Shown here: piece by piece, positions 25,440 through 37,407 of the stretch
How the letters are laid out: each line of letters opens with the position of its first letter
Numbering within the stretch: the first letter of the stretch is position 1
Source: Peromyscus leucopus
Taxonomy: Eukaryota; Chordata; Mammalia; Rodentia; Cricetidae
Assembly (NCBI RefSeq): GCF_004664715.2
Contig: NC_051063.1
Span: 111,638,329 to 111,702,328 of the forward strand
Length of the DNA: 64,000 nt
Direction: 5' to 3'
Notes under the pieces: generated by a model
The model's input: only the letters and a program-made list of their open reading frames with translations
The model's database searches: none
Told to the model about the DNA's origin: nothing
Position numbers and translations under genes: made by a program

Positions 25440-26560
25440 AAATGAAAATCAAAACTATATGAGAAACCATTTCATTCAAGTTGTAATGACTATAATCAGG
25501 AAATCAACAAAGCTGGAAAAGAGATGTGGGGAAGGACCCTTATATAATTCTGATGAAATGCTAATTAGAGAAGCCATGATACATGTTGAAGTCAGTATGA
25601 AAGTTCTTTAAAGACCTAAGAATACAATTCCTATGTAATCCTTTGTTATACTGCTCCTAGAAACACATCTAAAGGAATCAGCCAACACACAATAGATAAA
25701 CCTGTGAATTCATGTCCACTGGAGTCACAACAAAGTTCTAGAATTAACTGAGAAACCCATCAACAGACAAACACACCATGACCTGCTTTAGGATTGTCCT
25801 GACTGGAGTGACAGGGAATGAAGAAAAAACATACAAAGGACACATATACAGAAAATGCTAAGTGGGGAATGTGCTATGTACCCTGTTGACACACAGCAGC
25901 CTGGAAACTTAGAGTGTTTTCTATTGTTGGGCAAGGAGGAGGCAAGTTAGGTAGTCTCCCTAGGAGGTCTCTGAAGCAGAGCAGTTAAAAGTTGCTGTCA
26001 ACTAGGAGGAGGAAGCTGTGATTTACACTTTCAGAATGCACAGGTTTTTAGCTAAAAGTGGAATTTGTGACATCCATACTTGGACCAGAGGAAGTCTTTG
26101 TCATGCTTCTGAGCCTCACTTAGGAATGGTTCTGCCACTCCTGTGGGCCCAAGAAATTGGAATCCTTTATATGCCATGCTCATAATAACAGCTACACAGG
26201 ACTTCATCCCCTACTCACATGAATAGATAAAGAAAATGTATATGCATGCAACATAATATTCTTCATATACAAAGAAGAAATTATATCATGTGAAGGGAAA
26301 TGACTGGCCATCATACTACCTGAAGTATGTCAGACTCAGACAGGTGTCATATATTTTCTCTCATATTTAGCTATGAAAGCAGAAGGGAGACTATTTGAAG
26401 GGAAGGGTAGACCTGTGGTAGAGGTAGATGAATATAGAGGGTGATATGAGGGGGAATAACAGAAATACATTAGATACTATTAAAAGTTCCATAATGCTGT
26501 GTATCATTTTGTACAAATAATATTCACTAATAAAATAATGATAGTTTCTAAAATAATAGA
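25440..26560 (+). mobile_element. Old L1 ORF2 end and 3' UTR, fragmented
   Basis: Resumes at late ORF2 (GAAATGAAAATCAAAACTAT) and shows GTGAAGGGAAATGACTGG near 26295 like the ORF2 terminal block. A purine-rich 3' UTR follows to about 26560. The middle (about 25770-26200) is not clearly L1 and may include another insertion. Confidence 0.55.
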
Positions 26561-27329
26561 AAAATACACACATTAGACATTAAGATCCAGATTTTGCAAA
26601 AAAGTAATCTAAGGATCTTAGAAGGTTTACTTTCTAATACCCTACAGATAACCCACAAGAGAGGAGATAGAGCATGATTCTATCTGATTATAACCCCAAT
26701 ACTCTGCACCCAATGCTCTGTGAGTTTCAGTGAAACATATCAGCCCTGCAATTGGTATCCTTGATACAGGAAGATCACTGTTGCCTGCTATAAGGAAATA
26801 TGTAGTCATTTTCTACTATCCTAATGAAAACTAAGGAATACTCCACATAGAATTTTTTCTAGTTTTAAAGAGCACATGAATATACAATTATGTTTTATCA
26901 AGCTATATACCTACTGAGTACAATTTATTTCAGTATGTGTTAACTTAGCAAATATTTATGCTATCCTTATACAATTTCAGAACAAAAGGTCTCAACATTG
27001 CAAAAACAATAATCTATAGAATGGACCTAATATCTTTACCTAGTGCTTCTCTGGACTCTGATCATATCAGAAAGTTAAAACAAACAAGCAAACAAAACTA
27101 TATATAGCTGAAGGAGAAAGAAAAACTGTCCACAATACAAAAAGTCTAAAAGAATCCATGTGTACCAAGCCATCCCCACAGAGAATACTGGATGCACTAT
27201 TTTAAACTGAAGAGAGGAATAAGCATAACCCATGGACCCTAAGAAGAAAACAAATGAAGTTATAATTACTGAAAAATGAAGTATGACTAAAAACACAAGC
27301 AGCACACAAGCAACAAAGTGACTATAATT
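26561..27329. other. Unique non-coding DNA
   Basis: Nothing recognised apart from short frames without motifs. Confidence 0.5.
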
Positions 27330-27821
27330 TGTAGTTTGTTTTTTCTTTAACTCTTTGGCTCATTATTCTTTGGGAGGCCTGCCACCCAGCTCCCAAATAA
27401 ATATGCATAGAGACTTATTATTACTTATAAATGCCTGGCCTTACCTTGGCTTGTTTCTAACCAGCTTTTCTTAACTTAAATTATCCCACCTATCTTTTTC
27501 CTCTGGGCTTTTACCTTTCTCTATTTTTTATGCCTTTCTTTACTTCTTTGTCCATGGCTAAAGGTGGCTGGCTGGCCCCTGGTGTCTTCCTCTCATTCTC
27601 CTTTTCTTGTTCCTTGATATTTCTCAGATTTCTCCTCCCATTTATTCTCTCTGCCTGCCAGCCCTGCCTATCCTTTCCTGCCAAGCTATTGGCCATTCAG
27701 CTCTTCAGTAAACCAATCAGGTGTTTTACACAGGCAAAGTAACACGGCTTCACAGAGTTAAACAAATAATGTTCCACAGCCTAAACAAATATAACACATC
27801 TTAAAATAATATTCCACAACA
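27330..27821 (-). mobile_element. Solo LTR, ERVK-type, minus strand
   Basis: Plus-strand termini are TGTAGTTTGTT and CCACAACA. On the minus strand it starts TGTTGTGGAATATTATTTTA and ends near a run matching AACTCTTTGG in reverse. Flanks ATAATT (27324-27329) and GTAATT (27822-27827) agree at 5 of 6, consistent with a 6-bp duplication as made by class II endogenous retroviruses. No internal viral genes flank it. Confidence 0.85.
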
Positions 27822-27832
27822 GTAATTGACAC

Positions 27833-28424
27833 ATATCTTTCAATAATACCTATAAATATTAGTGGACTCAACTCTCCAATTAAGAGACACAGGTTTATTG
27901 AATGGATTAAGAAACAAAATCTGTTGTGTACAAAAAAACTCAGCTTTAAAGATAGGTACCACCTTAAAGAGAATAGATAGAATTATTCCAAACAAATGCA
28001 AGCAAGAAAACAGGCATTACTTTCCTAATAACTGACAAAAATAGACTTCAAATAAAAACTAATCAGAAGAGATAAGGAAGGACTTCATTCTAAGTGATTG
28101 AACAATTAAACAAAAAGATGTTATAACCTTAAACATGTATACACCAAACTCTGATGCACCCAATTTTATAAAAAGTATTCTACTGGAGTTAAAGAACAAA
28201 TATTAACAACAACTCAATAATAGGTAATCCGAATACCCCACTTTCTCCAATATACAAGTCACCTGAACAGGAAAACAAACATAGAAACATCAGAATTAAG
28301 TGGCATTGTGCATCAAATAGACCTAGCAGAAATCTACAGAATATTCCACCCAAACACCAAAGTATATACATTCTTTTCAGTGACCCATGGAAGCTTCTCT
28401 AAAATAGGCTACATCCTGAACCAA
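27833..28424 (+). mobile_element. Old L1 ORF2 endonuclease-domain fragment
   Basis: Translates in pieces as the L1 endonuclease region: an N-terminal block equivalent to 14690-14760, the Asn-Thr-Pro-Leu-Ser block near 28235, and an HGSFSKI-like stretch near 28385. Broken by many indels; the LTR at 27330-27821 sits at its 5' edge. Confidence 0.8.
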
Positions 28425-28435
28425 CTCTTGCTCTT

Positions 28436-28588
28436 TTTTTCCTGTTTTTCAACCATGGGTTTCTCTGTGTAGTCCTGGCTTTCCTGGGATTCACTCTGTA
28501 GACCAGGCTGGCCTCGAACTCATTCAGATCTTCCTGCTGCTGCCTCCCTAATGCTAGTATTAAAGGCATGCACCACTACTTCCTGGCC
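28436..28588 (-). mobile_element. B1 SINE, minus strand
   Basis: Reverse B1: TTTCTCTGTGTAGTCCTGGC, GACCAGGCTGGCCTCGAACT, AGTATTAAAGGCATGCACCA. An 11-bp duplication CTCTTGCTCTT flanks it at 28425-28435 and 28593-28603. Confidence 0.95.
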
Positions 28589-28780
28589 ATAGCTCTTGCT
28601 CTTACTGTCTAATGTTTCTGTGACAAGAGACATAGAATTATAAGGAATGACTTTATACCATTTCCACAGATTCTTCATTAAATTAAATAATATCAGGAAT
28701 ATTTGAAGTTGGAGCTAAGTACCGAAGCTCTTGAAGAGGTCTTGTATTACTATAATAAGATTATCACTATGTAGGATGAA

Positions 28781-29154
28781 TGTTTCTCAGGTCCCACCAA
28801 GCCCCTGCAGTCCCGTGGCCCGCTTATAAAATTATCACTCAGAAGCTTACATTAATTATAACTGCTTGGCCATTAGCTCAGGCTTATACTGACCAGCTCT
28901 TACACTTAATTTAGTCCATAATTCTTATTTATGTTTAGCCATGTGGCTTGGTACCTTTATCAGTTCTGCCTTGTCATCTTGCTTCCTCTGTGTCTGGCTG
29001 GCAACTCCACACTCAGCCCTTCCTCTTCCCAGAATTCTCCTCATCCACTCACCCCACCTATACTTCTTGCCTGGCTACTGGCCAATCAGTATTTTATTTA
29101 TCAACCAATCAGAGCAACACATATTCACAGCATACAGAAAGACATCCCATAGCA
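28781..29154 (-). mobile_element. Solo LTR, minus strand
   Basis: Same LTR family as 48226-48609 and 57586-57932 on the opposite strand: shared blocks (plus strand) CCACCAAGCCCCTGCAGTCC, CATGTGGCTTGGTACC, ACTGGCCAATCAG and ATTCACAGCATACAG...CATCCCATAGCA. Termini are TGTTTCTCAG and CATAGCA. I did not find a matching target-site duplication, so one end may be lost. The three overlapping open frames at 28931-29202 lie in it and are not genes. Confidence 0.85.
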
Positions 29155-29345
29155 TCAGTACAGTGTTTTGAAATCATCATTTCTCAGCAGGCATGGAAGT
29201 AAACACATTTATTACTATTCAAGCTTCAGGTCAACGTTGCTTCTCTGTAACTCTACAAAGATATAAGAACTAAAAAGCTTACATGAGTTTACAGGACCAG
29301 CATAAACAGCTCTCTACTCCTTTATACTCTTCATAGGAAAAAAAT

Positions 29346-29575
29346 GTGCCAGCTAGATAACCCAGTAAATCAAGGCACTTGCCACACAAACCTGATGACC
29401 ACAGTCTGATACCTAGGAGCCACAGTGGAAGAAAGGAACTAAGGCAAGTTGTCCTCTGATCTCCCACTTGTGCAGCATGGGACCTGCAAACATATGCAAG
29501 TGGGCATGTACACACACACATAAACTTACACATAAATAACAATAATAATAAAGTTCTTTAAAAAAATAAAACAAT
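29346..29575 (+). mobile_element. B2/B3-type SINE
   Basis: A tRNA-derived head (GCCAGCTAGATAACCCAGTA, CACTTGCCACACAAACCTGA), body ending CACACACATAAACTTACACA, and an A/T-rich tail near 29540-29575. Confidence 0.85.
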
Positions 29576-29808
29576 ACTACTTTACCCAGATGGAGAAACT
29601 CTAGATTTACAATCAATCACAAAACAGCAAACTGCTGAGCATAATTACTCTAGCATGTCACAGGCATTCAAGTACAAAAGCTGAGGTAATTTCCCAGTAT
29701 TTTTACTGCACTATACTTTCAGAGTTCTCATATGCTGTCCAATGTAAGCCATGCTTTCTTGCGACTGCTTTGGAGGATGGAGGTAAAATTACAACATAAA
29801 TATTCACC

Positions 29809-30351
29809 TGTGGTGGTATTGTGTTCCCCAAAATATTGTGTACTCTAATAAATTTATCTGGGGTCAGAGAACAGACAGCCACTAGATACAAAGGCTAGAA
29901 AATGGTGGCACTCACACCTTTAATCCTAGCATTCCAGAGATAGAAATCCCTCTGGATCTCTGTGAGTTCAAGGCCACATTGGAAATAGCCAAGCATGGTG
30001 ACACACGCCTTTAATCCCAGAAAGCCAGCCTTTAATCCCAGGGAGTGGTGGTAGAAAGCAGGAAGATATATAAGGCGTGAGGACCAGAAACTAGAAGCAT
30101 TTGGCTGGTTAAGCATGTGTCTGGTTAAGATTTTGGCTGGTTAAGCATTCAGGCTTTTGAGCAGTAATTCAGCTGAGACCCATTCCAGATGAGGACTCAG
30201 AGGCCTCCAGTCTGAGGAGACAAGACCAGCTGAGGATCCAGCGAGGTGAGATAGCTGTGGCTTGTCTGTCTCTCTGATCTACCAGCATGGACCCCAATAA
30301 CTCGCCTCGGGTTTGATTTTATTAATAAGTACTTTTAAGATTCCTGCTACA
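29809..30351 (+). mobile_element. Solo LTR with built-in B1 segment, ERVK-type
   Basis: Starts TGTGGTGGTATTGTG and ends TTCCTGCTACA. A perfect 6-bp target duplication TTCACC lies at 29803-29808 and 30352-30357. Internally there is an AATAAA-containing block near the start (about 29848-29853), a B1-derived segment at about 29910-30045 (CACACCTTTAATCCTAGCAT, GTGAGTTCAAGGCCACATTG, then a second partial CACACGCCTTTAATCCCAG) and a TATA-like TATATAAGG at 30066-30074. The same family lies at 40238-40723 on the other strand. Confidence 0.9.
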
Positions 30352-30357
30352 TTCACC

Positions 30358-31089
30358 TGCTTAGAATTAAATATAATCTGTATTTTATTCATATGTCTTT
30401 CTTCAGTGGCCTAGAAAAGTTTGGAGCCTAAGTTTTGGATTTTGGATACCCTCTGCTCAGAATGCCTTTCATATCCTTTGGATTAACAGTACTTTTTAGA
30501 CATGCAGATAAATGTCAGTGTGTCATCTGCAGGGCCTGTAGCTTTATTGTTTGTCTTAACTGGAGGGGGTATCTTTAAAGGTAGCCAACTTCCTTTGAAA
30601 GTTAGCCAGAAGCATTTGAGAAAGAGCTGTTTAGAACCTAAATGAAAATCTTCCAAACACAGTGATTGGTCACCCCACATCTACTTCAGGATTTTTTTAA
30701 ACCTACCCTTAGAAATCTAGCAGTTTCCATTCCTTTTCATGATATTCCCTGACATGCGTCACTTTTTGTTCGGCAAATGAGATTTTGTTTTAATGCTATA
30801 TCCAAAGACATATTTTTGACAGCACTTAAATCAACAGAGTTCTAAACATGAGTTAAAATTCAAGGCTCCCTCCCCAGTAATGACACTGGTACAAATAATT
30901 CAACTGAGTTAACAAGGATGTGGTGGAATAATTTTCAAGTATGGCAAATTCATACATCTTCTGGAAATGTAACAATCTAGTCTAGACTTTTCTGTTTGGC
31001 AACTGACACACTGTTTTATCTTTATTTTGAGAAGCATTTCAAACACTGAAGCAATGCATATGGGGAAGTATCAGTGTCAGGGAAGCACC
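30358..31089. other. Unique non-coding DNA
   Basis: No gene or high-copy repeat seen. Confidence 0.5.
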
Positions 31090-31275
31090 ATAGGATAATG
31101 GTTATCATTTACTGATCACTAACTACATGACAGACAATTGATAACCCTGTAATAGATAAATATTGAAATTCTATTTCAGATGATGAAAATGGCATCCAGA
31201 AAGCTTTGAGAATTTTCATGATATCAACAAATGAACAACAGAACTTGGAATTAAAAGTCTATGATTCTGTTTTTG
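31090..31275 (-). mobile_element. MIR SINE (degraded)
   Basis: Blocks ATCATTTACTGATCACTAAC, ATGACAGACAATTGATAACC and GATGATGAAAATGGCATCCA follow the order of reverse MIR. Confidence 0.6.
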
Positions 31276-31328
31276 CTATTTCTCTTTCTCTAATCTAAGC
31301 CTGCACATATGAATTGCTTAAAAATATG

Positions 31329-31442
31329 GGTTCTATCCATGTGGGCAGGGTTTGAAGTATCTCATATTCTTCAGAAAGTAGTCATGGTTCTATCCATGTG
31401 GGCAGGGTTTGAAGTATCTCATATTCTTCAGAAAGTAGTCAT
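31329..31442. repeat. Perfect 57-bp direct tandem duplication
   Basis: 31329-31385 and 31386-31442 are identical over all 57 bases. The unit is not a recognised SINE or microsatellite. Identity implies a very recent duplication, or an assembly artefact. Confidence 0.98.
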
Positions 31443-32094
31443 CAGCTCAGGGACTAGGACTCACCAGATGACACTTGCCTAGATGTTAGCATACACATGC
31501 CAGGAGTAAGCCTCTCCTATCAACTTTAGAAAGCTCATTATTTTTAAACTATGTTAAGGAAGGAAAAATGTTGCCACAGTCTTAAGCTCATATGTGTCTA
31601 TATGAATTTACAATTACTTTGTCCCAGGAAATAAGCCATTCAATTACCTTTCCAACCCTAAAGATATATGCAGATTCACTCTCAGAATTCAGTGTTTAAT
31701 CACACCTCTGCATTATAGCCTTTGAAGGAAAATGTAGAAGTTCTAAAATCAAGCCCACCAGATACAGGTGCCATGAACTTTCCTGAGAACAGGCCGAGGC
31801 TGTGCCTGCCTAAGTCAATCATATTTATGAAATCAAATGTGAAATTCCAATGAAAATGATGGCAGGTGGAGTTCAGCTTCTGTCAAAACAAAGTAGAGTT
31901 GAGGAATGCGACAAGGCTTCAATTCAGGAAGTTCATAAATGGTGATTATATTACCTTGTTTTTAAAAATATTAGTTGATTGTCCAGTTCCTCGTGGTCAT
32001 TCCTGAAAACATACATACAAGTAACATTATATGGACTAAGAAGATTATACTTAGGAATATGTATTATATACATATGCCCATGTAACAACAATTA
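31443..32094. other. Unique non-coding DNA
   Basis: No gene or repeat recognised. Confidence 0.5.
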
Positions 32095-32225
32095 ATGAAA
32101 AAAAGAGGCCATGAATTTGCAGAATAACATGAAGGAGTGAGTATATGAAAGGACTTGGAGTGAAGAAAAGTTATGGAGGAATGTTGAAACTGTATTATAA
32201 TTTCAAAAATAAAGAAATTTAAAAA
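32095..32225 (+). mobile_element. Old rodent L1 terminal 3' end
   Basis: AGAGGCCATGAATTTGCAGA ... GGACTTGGAGTGAAG ... TATTATAATTTCAAAAATAA then an A-rich tail: the characteristic terminus of older rodent L1s, severely 5'-truncated. Confidence 0.65.
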
Positions 32226-33183
32226 ATCAAGAAAAGATAAGACAGTCCAAGGGATGTCAAAGATATGATAAAAATTTAATGCTATTCACAGCAGCTGAAT
32301 GTTCAGTGGCATAGAAAGGATTATAAATTACTACATGTCCTGTCAGAAGATACAGGGAATCATTAGAAATCACTTTTATGGAAAACATATAATAACCTAG
32401 AAAATACTTAAGCTATTATTTTCATTAGAAAAATCACTGTATGAAATTGTGCATACAGCTGCCATTATAGAAAAGAACACACATAGAAGAAACGGGAAAA
32501 CACACATCAAAAAGCTTATGGTGATAATACACCAGCATTAGTATAGTTCTTTTCAAGTTTGTTATTCAAATGTTTAAATTAATACTATAATTTAATAGAG
32601 ACATGAGGCTTTTCATCATAACATAAAAAGCACATTGAAGTCACTTTCATCTTTCTTCTGAGTATTTGTGTTCATTTTCTTCTTCATCCTTAGGGCAATT
32701 TGGTTTATCAAGAATCCTTGTTTCCCAATTTCTTCACATCTCTTGTTTCATACTTAGAAAGTTACTGTTTAATGTTTAGGCAATGTTTATATATTTTGGG
32801 TTGTTATTAGTGGTCCCATAGAGAAAACATTGGATTTTCTGTCATGTTGAATCCATTCAGGAAATAAAATTACTTTCTAATGCAAAATGTGTCAGTTTCC
32901 CTGTGGATGGTAAATAAGTCTTTTGGTCACAAAAGATTAAATTGATTTTGCTTTTCTCATTCCACAGTTCAAACTTGCCACAGGCTCACAGCCTGTAAGA
33001 ACCAAGCCAATGTATTATATTTTTACATATGAATCACTCGGCCTGTCTTTCTTTTATAGACATTAGAGAAAAAATACTGTAGATATTTTAGTTTTCAATT
33101 TTATATATGTACTTTAAACTGGAAAGAAATGATATTGTTTGTGATCACACATTAGCTCATTGTCTCAATGAATCCTGTTGATG
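32226..33183. other. Unique AT-rich DNA
   Basis: No gene or repeat recognised. Confidence 0.5.
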
Positions 33184-33375
33184 GGGACTGGAAAAACGGC
33201 TATGTGGTTAAGAGTGTGTCCTGCTTTTCCAGGGAACCTGAGTTTCGTTCCCAGAACCAATGTTAGAGGCTCACAATTGCCTCTAACTTTACTTCCAGAG
33301 ATTTAAACCACTTTTCTGGTCTCCGTGAGCACCTGTGCACACATGGCATAAATTCTTACAGACACACACACACAT

Positions 33376-33415
<40 letters not shown>
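33184..33415 (+). mobile_element. B2 SINE ending in (CA)n
   Basis: A diverged B2 head (GGGGACTGGAAAAACGGCTA, TGGTTAAGAGTGTG), the B-box-like GAGTTTCGTTCCCAG, and a tail replaced by a (CA)n run at about 33361-33415. Confidence 0.85.
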
Positions 33416-33416
<1 letters not shown>

Positions 33417-33428
33417 AAAATTAAAAAA

Positions 33429-33640
33429 TAGGACTGGTGGTATGGTTCAACAGGTTAAGGCATTTGCCTTACAAACATGGTGACCTGAGTTCCATCCTCA
33501 GAATCTATGTAAAGATGGAAGGTGAAAACTATCTTCATAAAGTTGTCTTCTGATCCCCACATGCACATTGTGGCATACACCATACACATCATGCTCACAT
33601 AAACAAAACTGTAGTAATAAAATTTTAAATATGTATAAGT
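33429..33640 (+). mobile_element. B2/B3-type SINE
   Basis: GGACTGGTGGTATGGTTCAA, GGCATTTGCCTTACAAACAT, TGACCTGAGTTCCATCCTCA and GTTGTCTTCTGATCCCCACA are B2/B3 landmarks in order. It directly follows the preceding B2, giving two SINEs head to tail. Confidence 0.8.
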
Positions 33641-33879
33641 ATAAATAATTCTTTCTTTAAAAAAGAATACTATTGACTTATTTCTTCTGGCAGAAAGGGA
33701 CACTGTGGACACTTTTCCAGCTAGCCTTCTATGTTCTAGCCTTCTGTGACCAGTTTCATCCAATCCTTCTACTTTCTCCAAAATTTATACATAATTCTGA
33801 TGGACCCCATATTTTAAAAAAAACCCAGAGGTAGCACTATATCTTACACATCAAGGTAGAGAACCTTCTAACCAGACGA

Positions 33880-33965
33880 TTAAAGGTTTGAGCTGTGTAT
33901 TAGCTGCATGACCTGACACTAGTTATTCAATCTCTCACAACATCGTCAAGGTCAGAGAACACTGT
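33880..33965 (+). mobile_element. MIR SINE fragment
   Basis: TTTGAGCTGTGTATTAGCTG then CATGACCTGACACTAGTTAT resembles the MIR core in sense orientation. Short and diverged. Confidence 0.5.
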
Positions 33966-34082
33966 ATAGCTCCACAAGACAGTGGCACATGGCATAGACT
34001 TCCATTACAGACAGTGCATAGTAAATACTATATACACAAATAACCATACATCAGAATTAAAATTATAAAGTAACCAAGTAGA

Positions 34083-34304
34083 AGATGGAGAGATGACTCA
34101 GTGGTTAAGAGAAAGTACTGGTCTTACGGGGCACTTGAGTTCACTCCCAGCATTCACCTGGTAGCTAACAACCATCTCTAACTCCAGTTCCAGGGGTTAT
34201 GATGCCTTTGTAGTTTCCAAGGGCATCGGGTATGCATGTGGTGCACATACATACACACTAACAAACACTCATACACATGAAATATATTTTTAAAATAAAC
34301 AGGT
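34083..34304 (+). mobile_element. B2 SINE
   Basis: ATGGAGAGATGACTCAGTGG (A-box region), GGTTAAGAGAAAGTACTGGT, TGAGTTCACTCCCAGC (B-box region), and an A-rich tail with AATAAA near 34300. Confidence 0.9.
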
Positions 34305-37212
34305 AGGAGAAAATGTTGGAACAATTGTTTGTCCATTTGTTTGGATTTGGGTTATAGCCACTTTCGTACCACTAACTAGCTTCTTTGGGGCAAGCCATTT
34401 CCTCTGGGGAACTCATTTCCTTGAGAAATCAGATTATAGGGTTCCTTAAACTCCTTGCTGCCTAGCACTCTTTATTATAATCATTCTCTTTTAATCAAAG
34501 CAAGTACAGAGCCTTCAAACCCTGTTTGCTTTCTTGAAAGAAAAATCCTCTGCCCTTTTCTGCTCACCTGATTTTTCTCAACAGCTGTCACTCCCTGCAC
34601 AGAGTTACACAGAGAGCATGTTATAGCCTAGAGCAAGCACGGGTACTTGGCTGTCAAGGTGTGGGATTGAATGAACAGGGCAAATTTTCTAACCTTCCCA
34701 TCTTGAACAGGGCAGTGGCACAGACCATTTCTGATCAGACAAGGCTTTGTCTAGCCCTTCCACCTGGAACTCTCTGTGTTCAAATAGTCACTCACATTCT
34801 TGTTATGATTTCTCCCACAAGCCAGCAGCAAATTGAAGCCAAAGGGTCTGAGTGCCTTGTGCACGTGGGAGCCTCCATTGGCTGGCAACCCCCCAAGCTG
34901 TCCTGTTGCAGTTCATCTGAAGCAGTAAATATGCCTTGTCAATGCTCACTGAGGAAGCTATGGCTAGTACTTTAATCTGGAAATGAGAGAAGGGAGGTAG
35001 GTCCCTGCTCGCTGAGGCAAAGACCATTTCCACAAATATCTTCAAAGGCTCTTCCTCAAGGAGAGGGTCTGCTGGTGCAAGGTCAGATGCCAGAGCCCAG
35101 GGGCAAGGCAAGGACAAGTGATGGAATCACAGGTCAGACACAGAGACAGGATGAGTGCTAAAACTGAAATGAAATGCTTAGTCATAGAATGAACTGTACC
35201 CCAACACCAGCTTGAACTGACTAGTCTGGACTACTTAGCCATGTCACAAAACAAAAAGACACCCCACACTAGTTACTGGATGATATTCTCAAGGTGTTCT
35301 TGGAAATAGCAGTTATCTTTTACAGATATAACAGCAGCAATCCAAACCCCTCACTGGTAGATGGTACCATCTTCTTTTCCTGGTTAAGGAATAAAGAGGT
35401 TGCTTATAAATGACTCACTTACCCTAAAGTTACATATTGGTAAATTAATTGGCTCAAATCAACTTCCTCCATCTTGAGGAAAAAAATTATATGTAAATAG
35501 CTTTAGCTGGAGCCCCCAAGAAAAACCACTAATAATAGATCCAGGAAAATAGAGGAAAGAAAAAGAAGTGAAACAAAGTGGAATTTTGTTCTCTTTGATG
35601 AACACTTTCTTACAAATAATTCTGATCCATCAGGAGGGCTCTCCTCTCTAGCTATGCCACCCAGACTGAGGAAGATGAGATGATATACCAGACACTGAAA
35701 TCTTCCAGAGGGCTAAATAAACTTCCAGCATTTGCCAAAGCAGCAGTCTACTGAAGAGGAGTCATGATCCTAGTCACCAGGAGGAAAGATACCGTGACTA
35801 AAGAAATGATCCATCATAGTGTCCTGGGTAGGGAATCAACCAAATTCTCTCTATATAGTGAAAACAGAGGGCTCCTCCCCATCTCTGCCTTCATCCTGAC
35901 TTCTTTGACCACAGTCTCATTGCTCTTGACAGTGACTGAGGAAGAGGCAAGACAGGCAAGCATTACTTTTGCTAGTTAATATGAAAAAGGATGAGTATAT
36001 TAAACTGACCAATCCAAAGTCATACAACCAGCATGCCATCCAATATACACACACCAAATCCCTCTCTTTTACAACACACTGTGGTTTTCTGAAGCCCAGC
36101 AGAATCCTGACTTACTAATGTCACATGAGAATGTCCTTACTACTAAATATCCCCCCAAGACTGTTCATGCATTCACAATTAGAAACACATCCTTCTAGAT
36201 TAAGCATTACATCTCCTCATAGCTTCTGTTGAAATGACACCAGAGAACACACACTAGGCCACTGGGCTAGGTGGATATAGATAAGAATGAGGCTGGAAAA
36301 TTCATAGACCCTAGAAAGGATCAGACACACCTTATATGTATATGGCTGCAGCCATCACCAAAACACTTAAGGGCTTCCTTTGTCCTCAAAGAAGCCATAT
36401 ACAGCAGATGAGCAAGAAACATTATCCTTACTTTGCAATCAAGAAAATTGGGTCTGACAAAAGTTATGCAATGAAGAGAAAAGCTGGCTCAAGAAGCGCT
36501 CTACAATATTACCACCTTAAGAGCTTCACTGTCTATGAAATTCAAGAGGACAGTAATGCCTTTGGGATTTCCCCACTCCGAATTCTTTATTAATGTTTCT
36601 ACAATAGCACCTAATTTCTCTTTGATGAACGCTTTCTTACTACATACAGTTTTGAGAGGTGGTGATTAATGGATGATATATTTCTGCCACCAAAGCTGTT
36701 AGATCAGAGTATATTGTTCAACTAGATTTTCTCACAAAATAGCATGCAACCAAGCAGAACAGATTAATGTTTTGGAGAAATGGATACGGATGCTAAAAGG
36801 GCTATTGCTGAGACTGTAAATACCAAGACCTATGTAAATTTTGAGCTTCCAAACATCCTTCTAATCACAGGAGAAGAAATTTTGCCAAAAAATAAATCTA
36901 AGACCAATAAAACAGATTATAAAAGGAATGAGGGATGGAAGGATCTAGGAAAGGAAGGAACCAGGCAAAAGGAATGGAGAGTCAGGGTGAGCAGAAGGAG
37001 ACAGAACAATGGCAGAAGAGAGAGGATTACTGAGACCTCTAATGTAGCAAATGCTGAAAGAAACACTACACATCTTGAACTTCCCAGTTATGTAAAGATC
37101 AAATTCTCTTGTCACAAAAACAAATTTAAATTTTGTTGCTGTTAGTAACAACCAAAACAACTATGAACAGCTCTGTCTGCCTACGATTCTGTATAACTTT
37201 CAAACATACAAA
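34305..37212. other. Unique non-coding DNA, no gene found
   Basis: About 2.9 kb without a young repeat. Open frames of 71-121 aa occur (34661-34975, 35764-35979, 36336-36593, 36780-37145) but show no recognisable domain, and the first is paired with an equally long antisense frame. A weak MIR-like block lies at about 36400-36480 (CATTATCCTTACTTTGCAAT). This is one of the longest repeat-poor parts of the window. Confidence 0.45.
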
Positions 37213-37232
37213 GCTATGTCTATGCATTTGCT

Positions 37233-37387
37233 GTTATGTGCATTGGTGTTTTGCCTGCATGTATGTCTATATGAGGGTGTCAGATCCCCTGGAACTGAAT
37301 TACAGCTATGAGCTGCTTTGTGGGAGCTGGGAATTGAACTCAGGACCTCTGGATGTGCTCTTAACTGCTGAGCCATCTCTCCAGCCC
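37233..37387 (-). mobile_element. B2 SINE, minus strand, perfect target duplication
   Basis: Reverse B2 ending GAGCCATCTCTCCAGCCC (the start of the element on its own strand). The flanks are a perfect 20-bp direct repeat GCTATGTCTATGCATTTGCT at 37213-37232 and 37388-37407. The tail side lacks a long A run. Confidence 0.97.
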
Positions 37388-37407
37388 GCTATGTCTATGC
37401 ATTTGCT

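Noticed and set aside
34661..35117. Paired 104-aa frames on opposite strands
   Set aside because: Two equally long overlapping antisense frames without motifs are a chance pattern.
36780..37145. 121-aa basic open frame
   Set aside because: Lys/Arg/Asn-rich from A-rich DNA; no domain, splice context or promoter seen. Left as unsupported.
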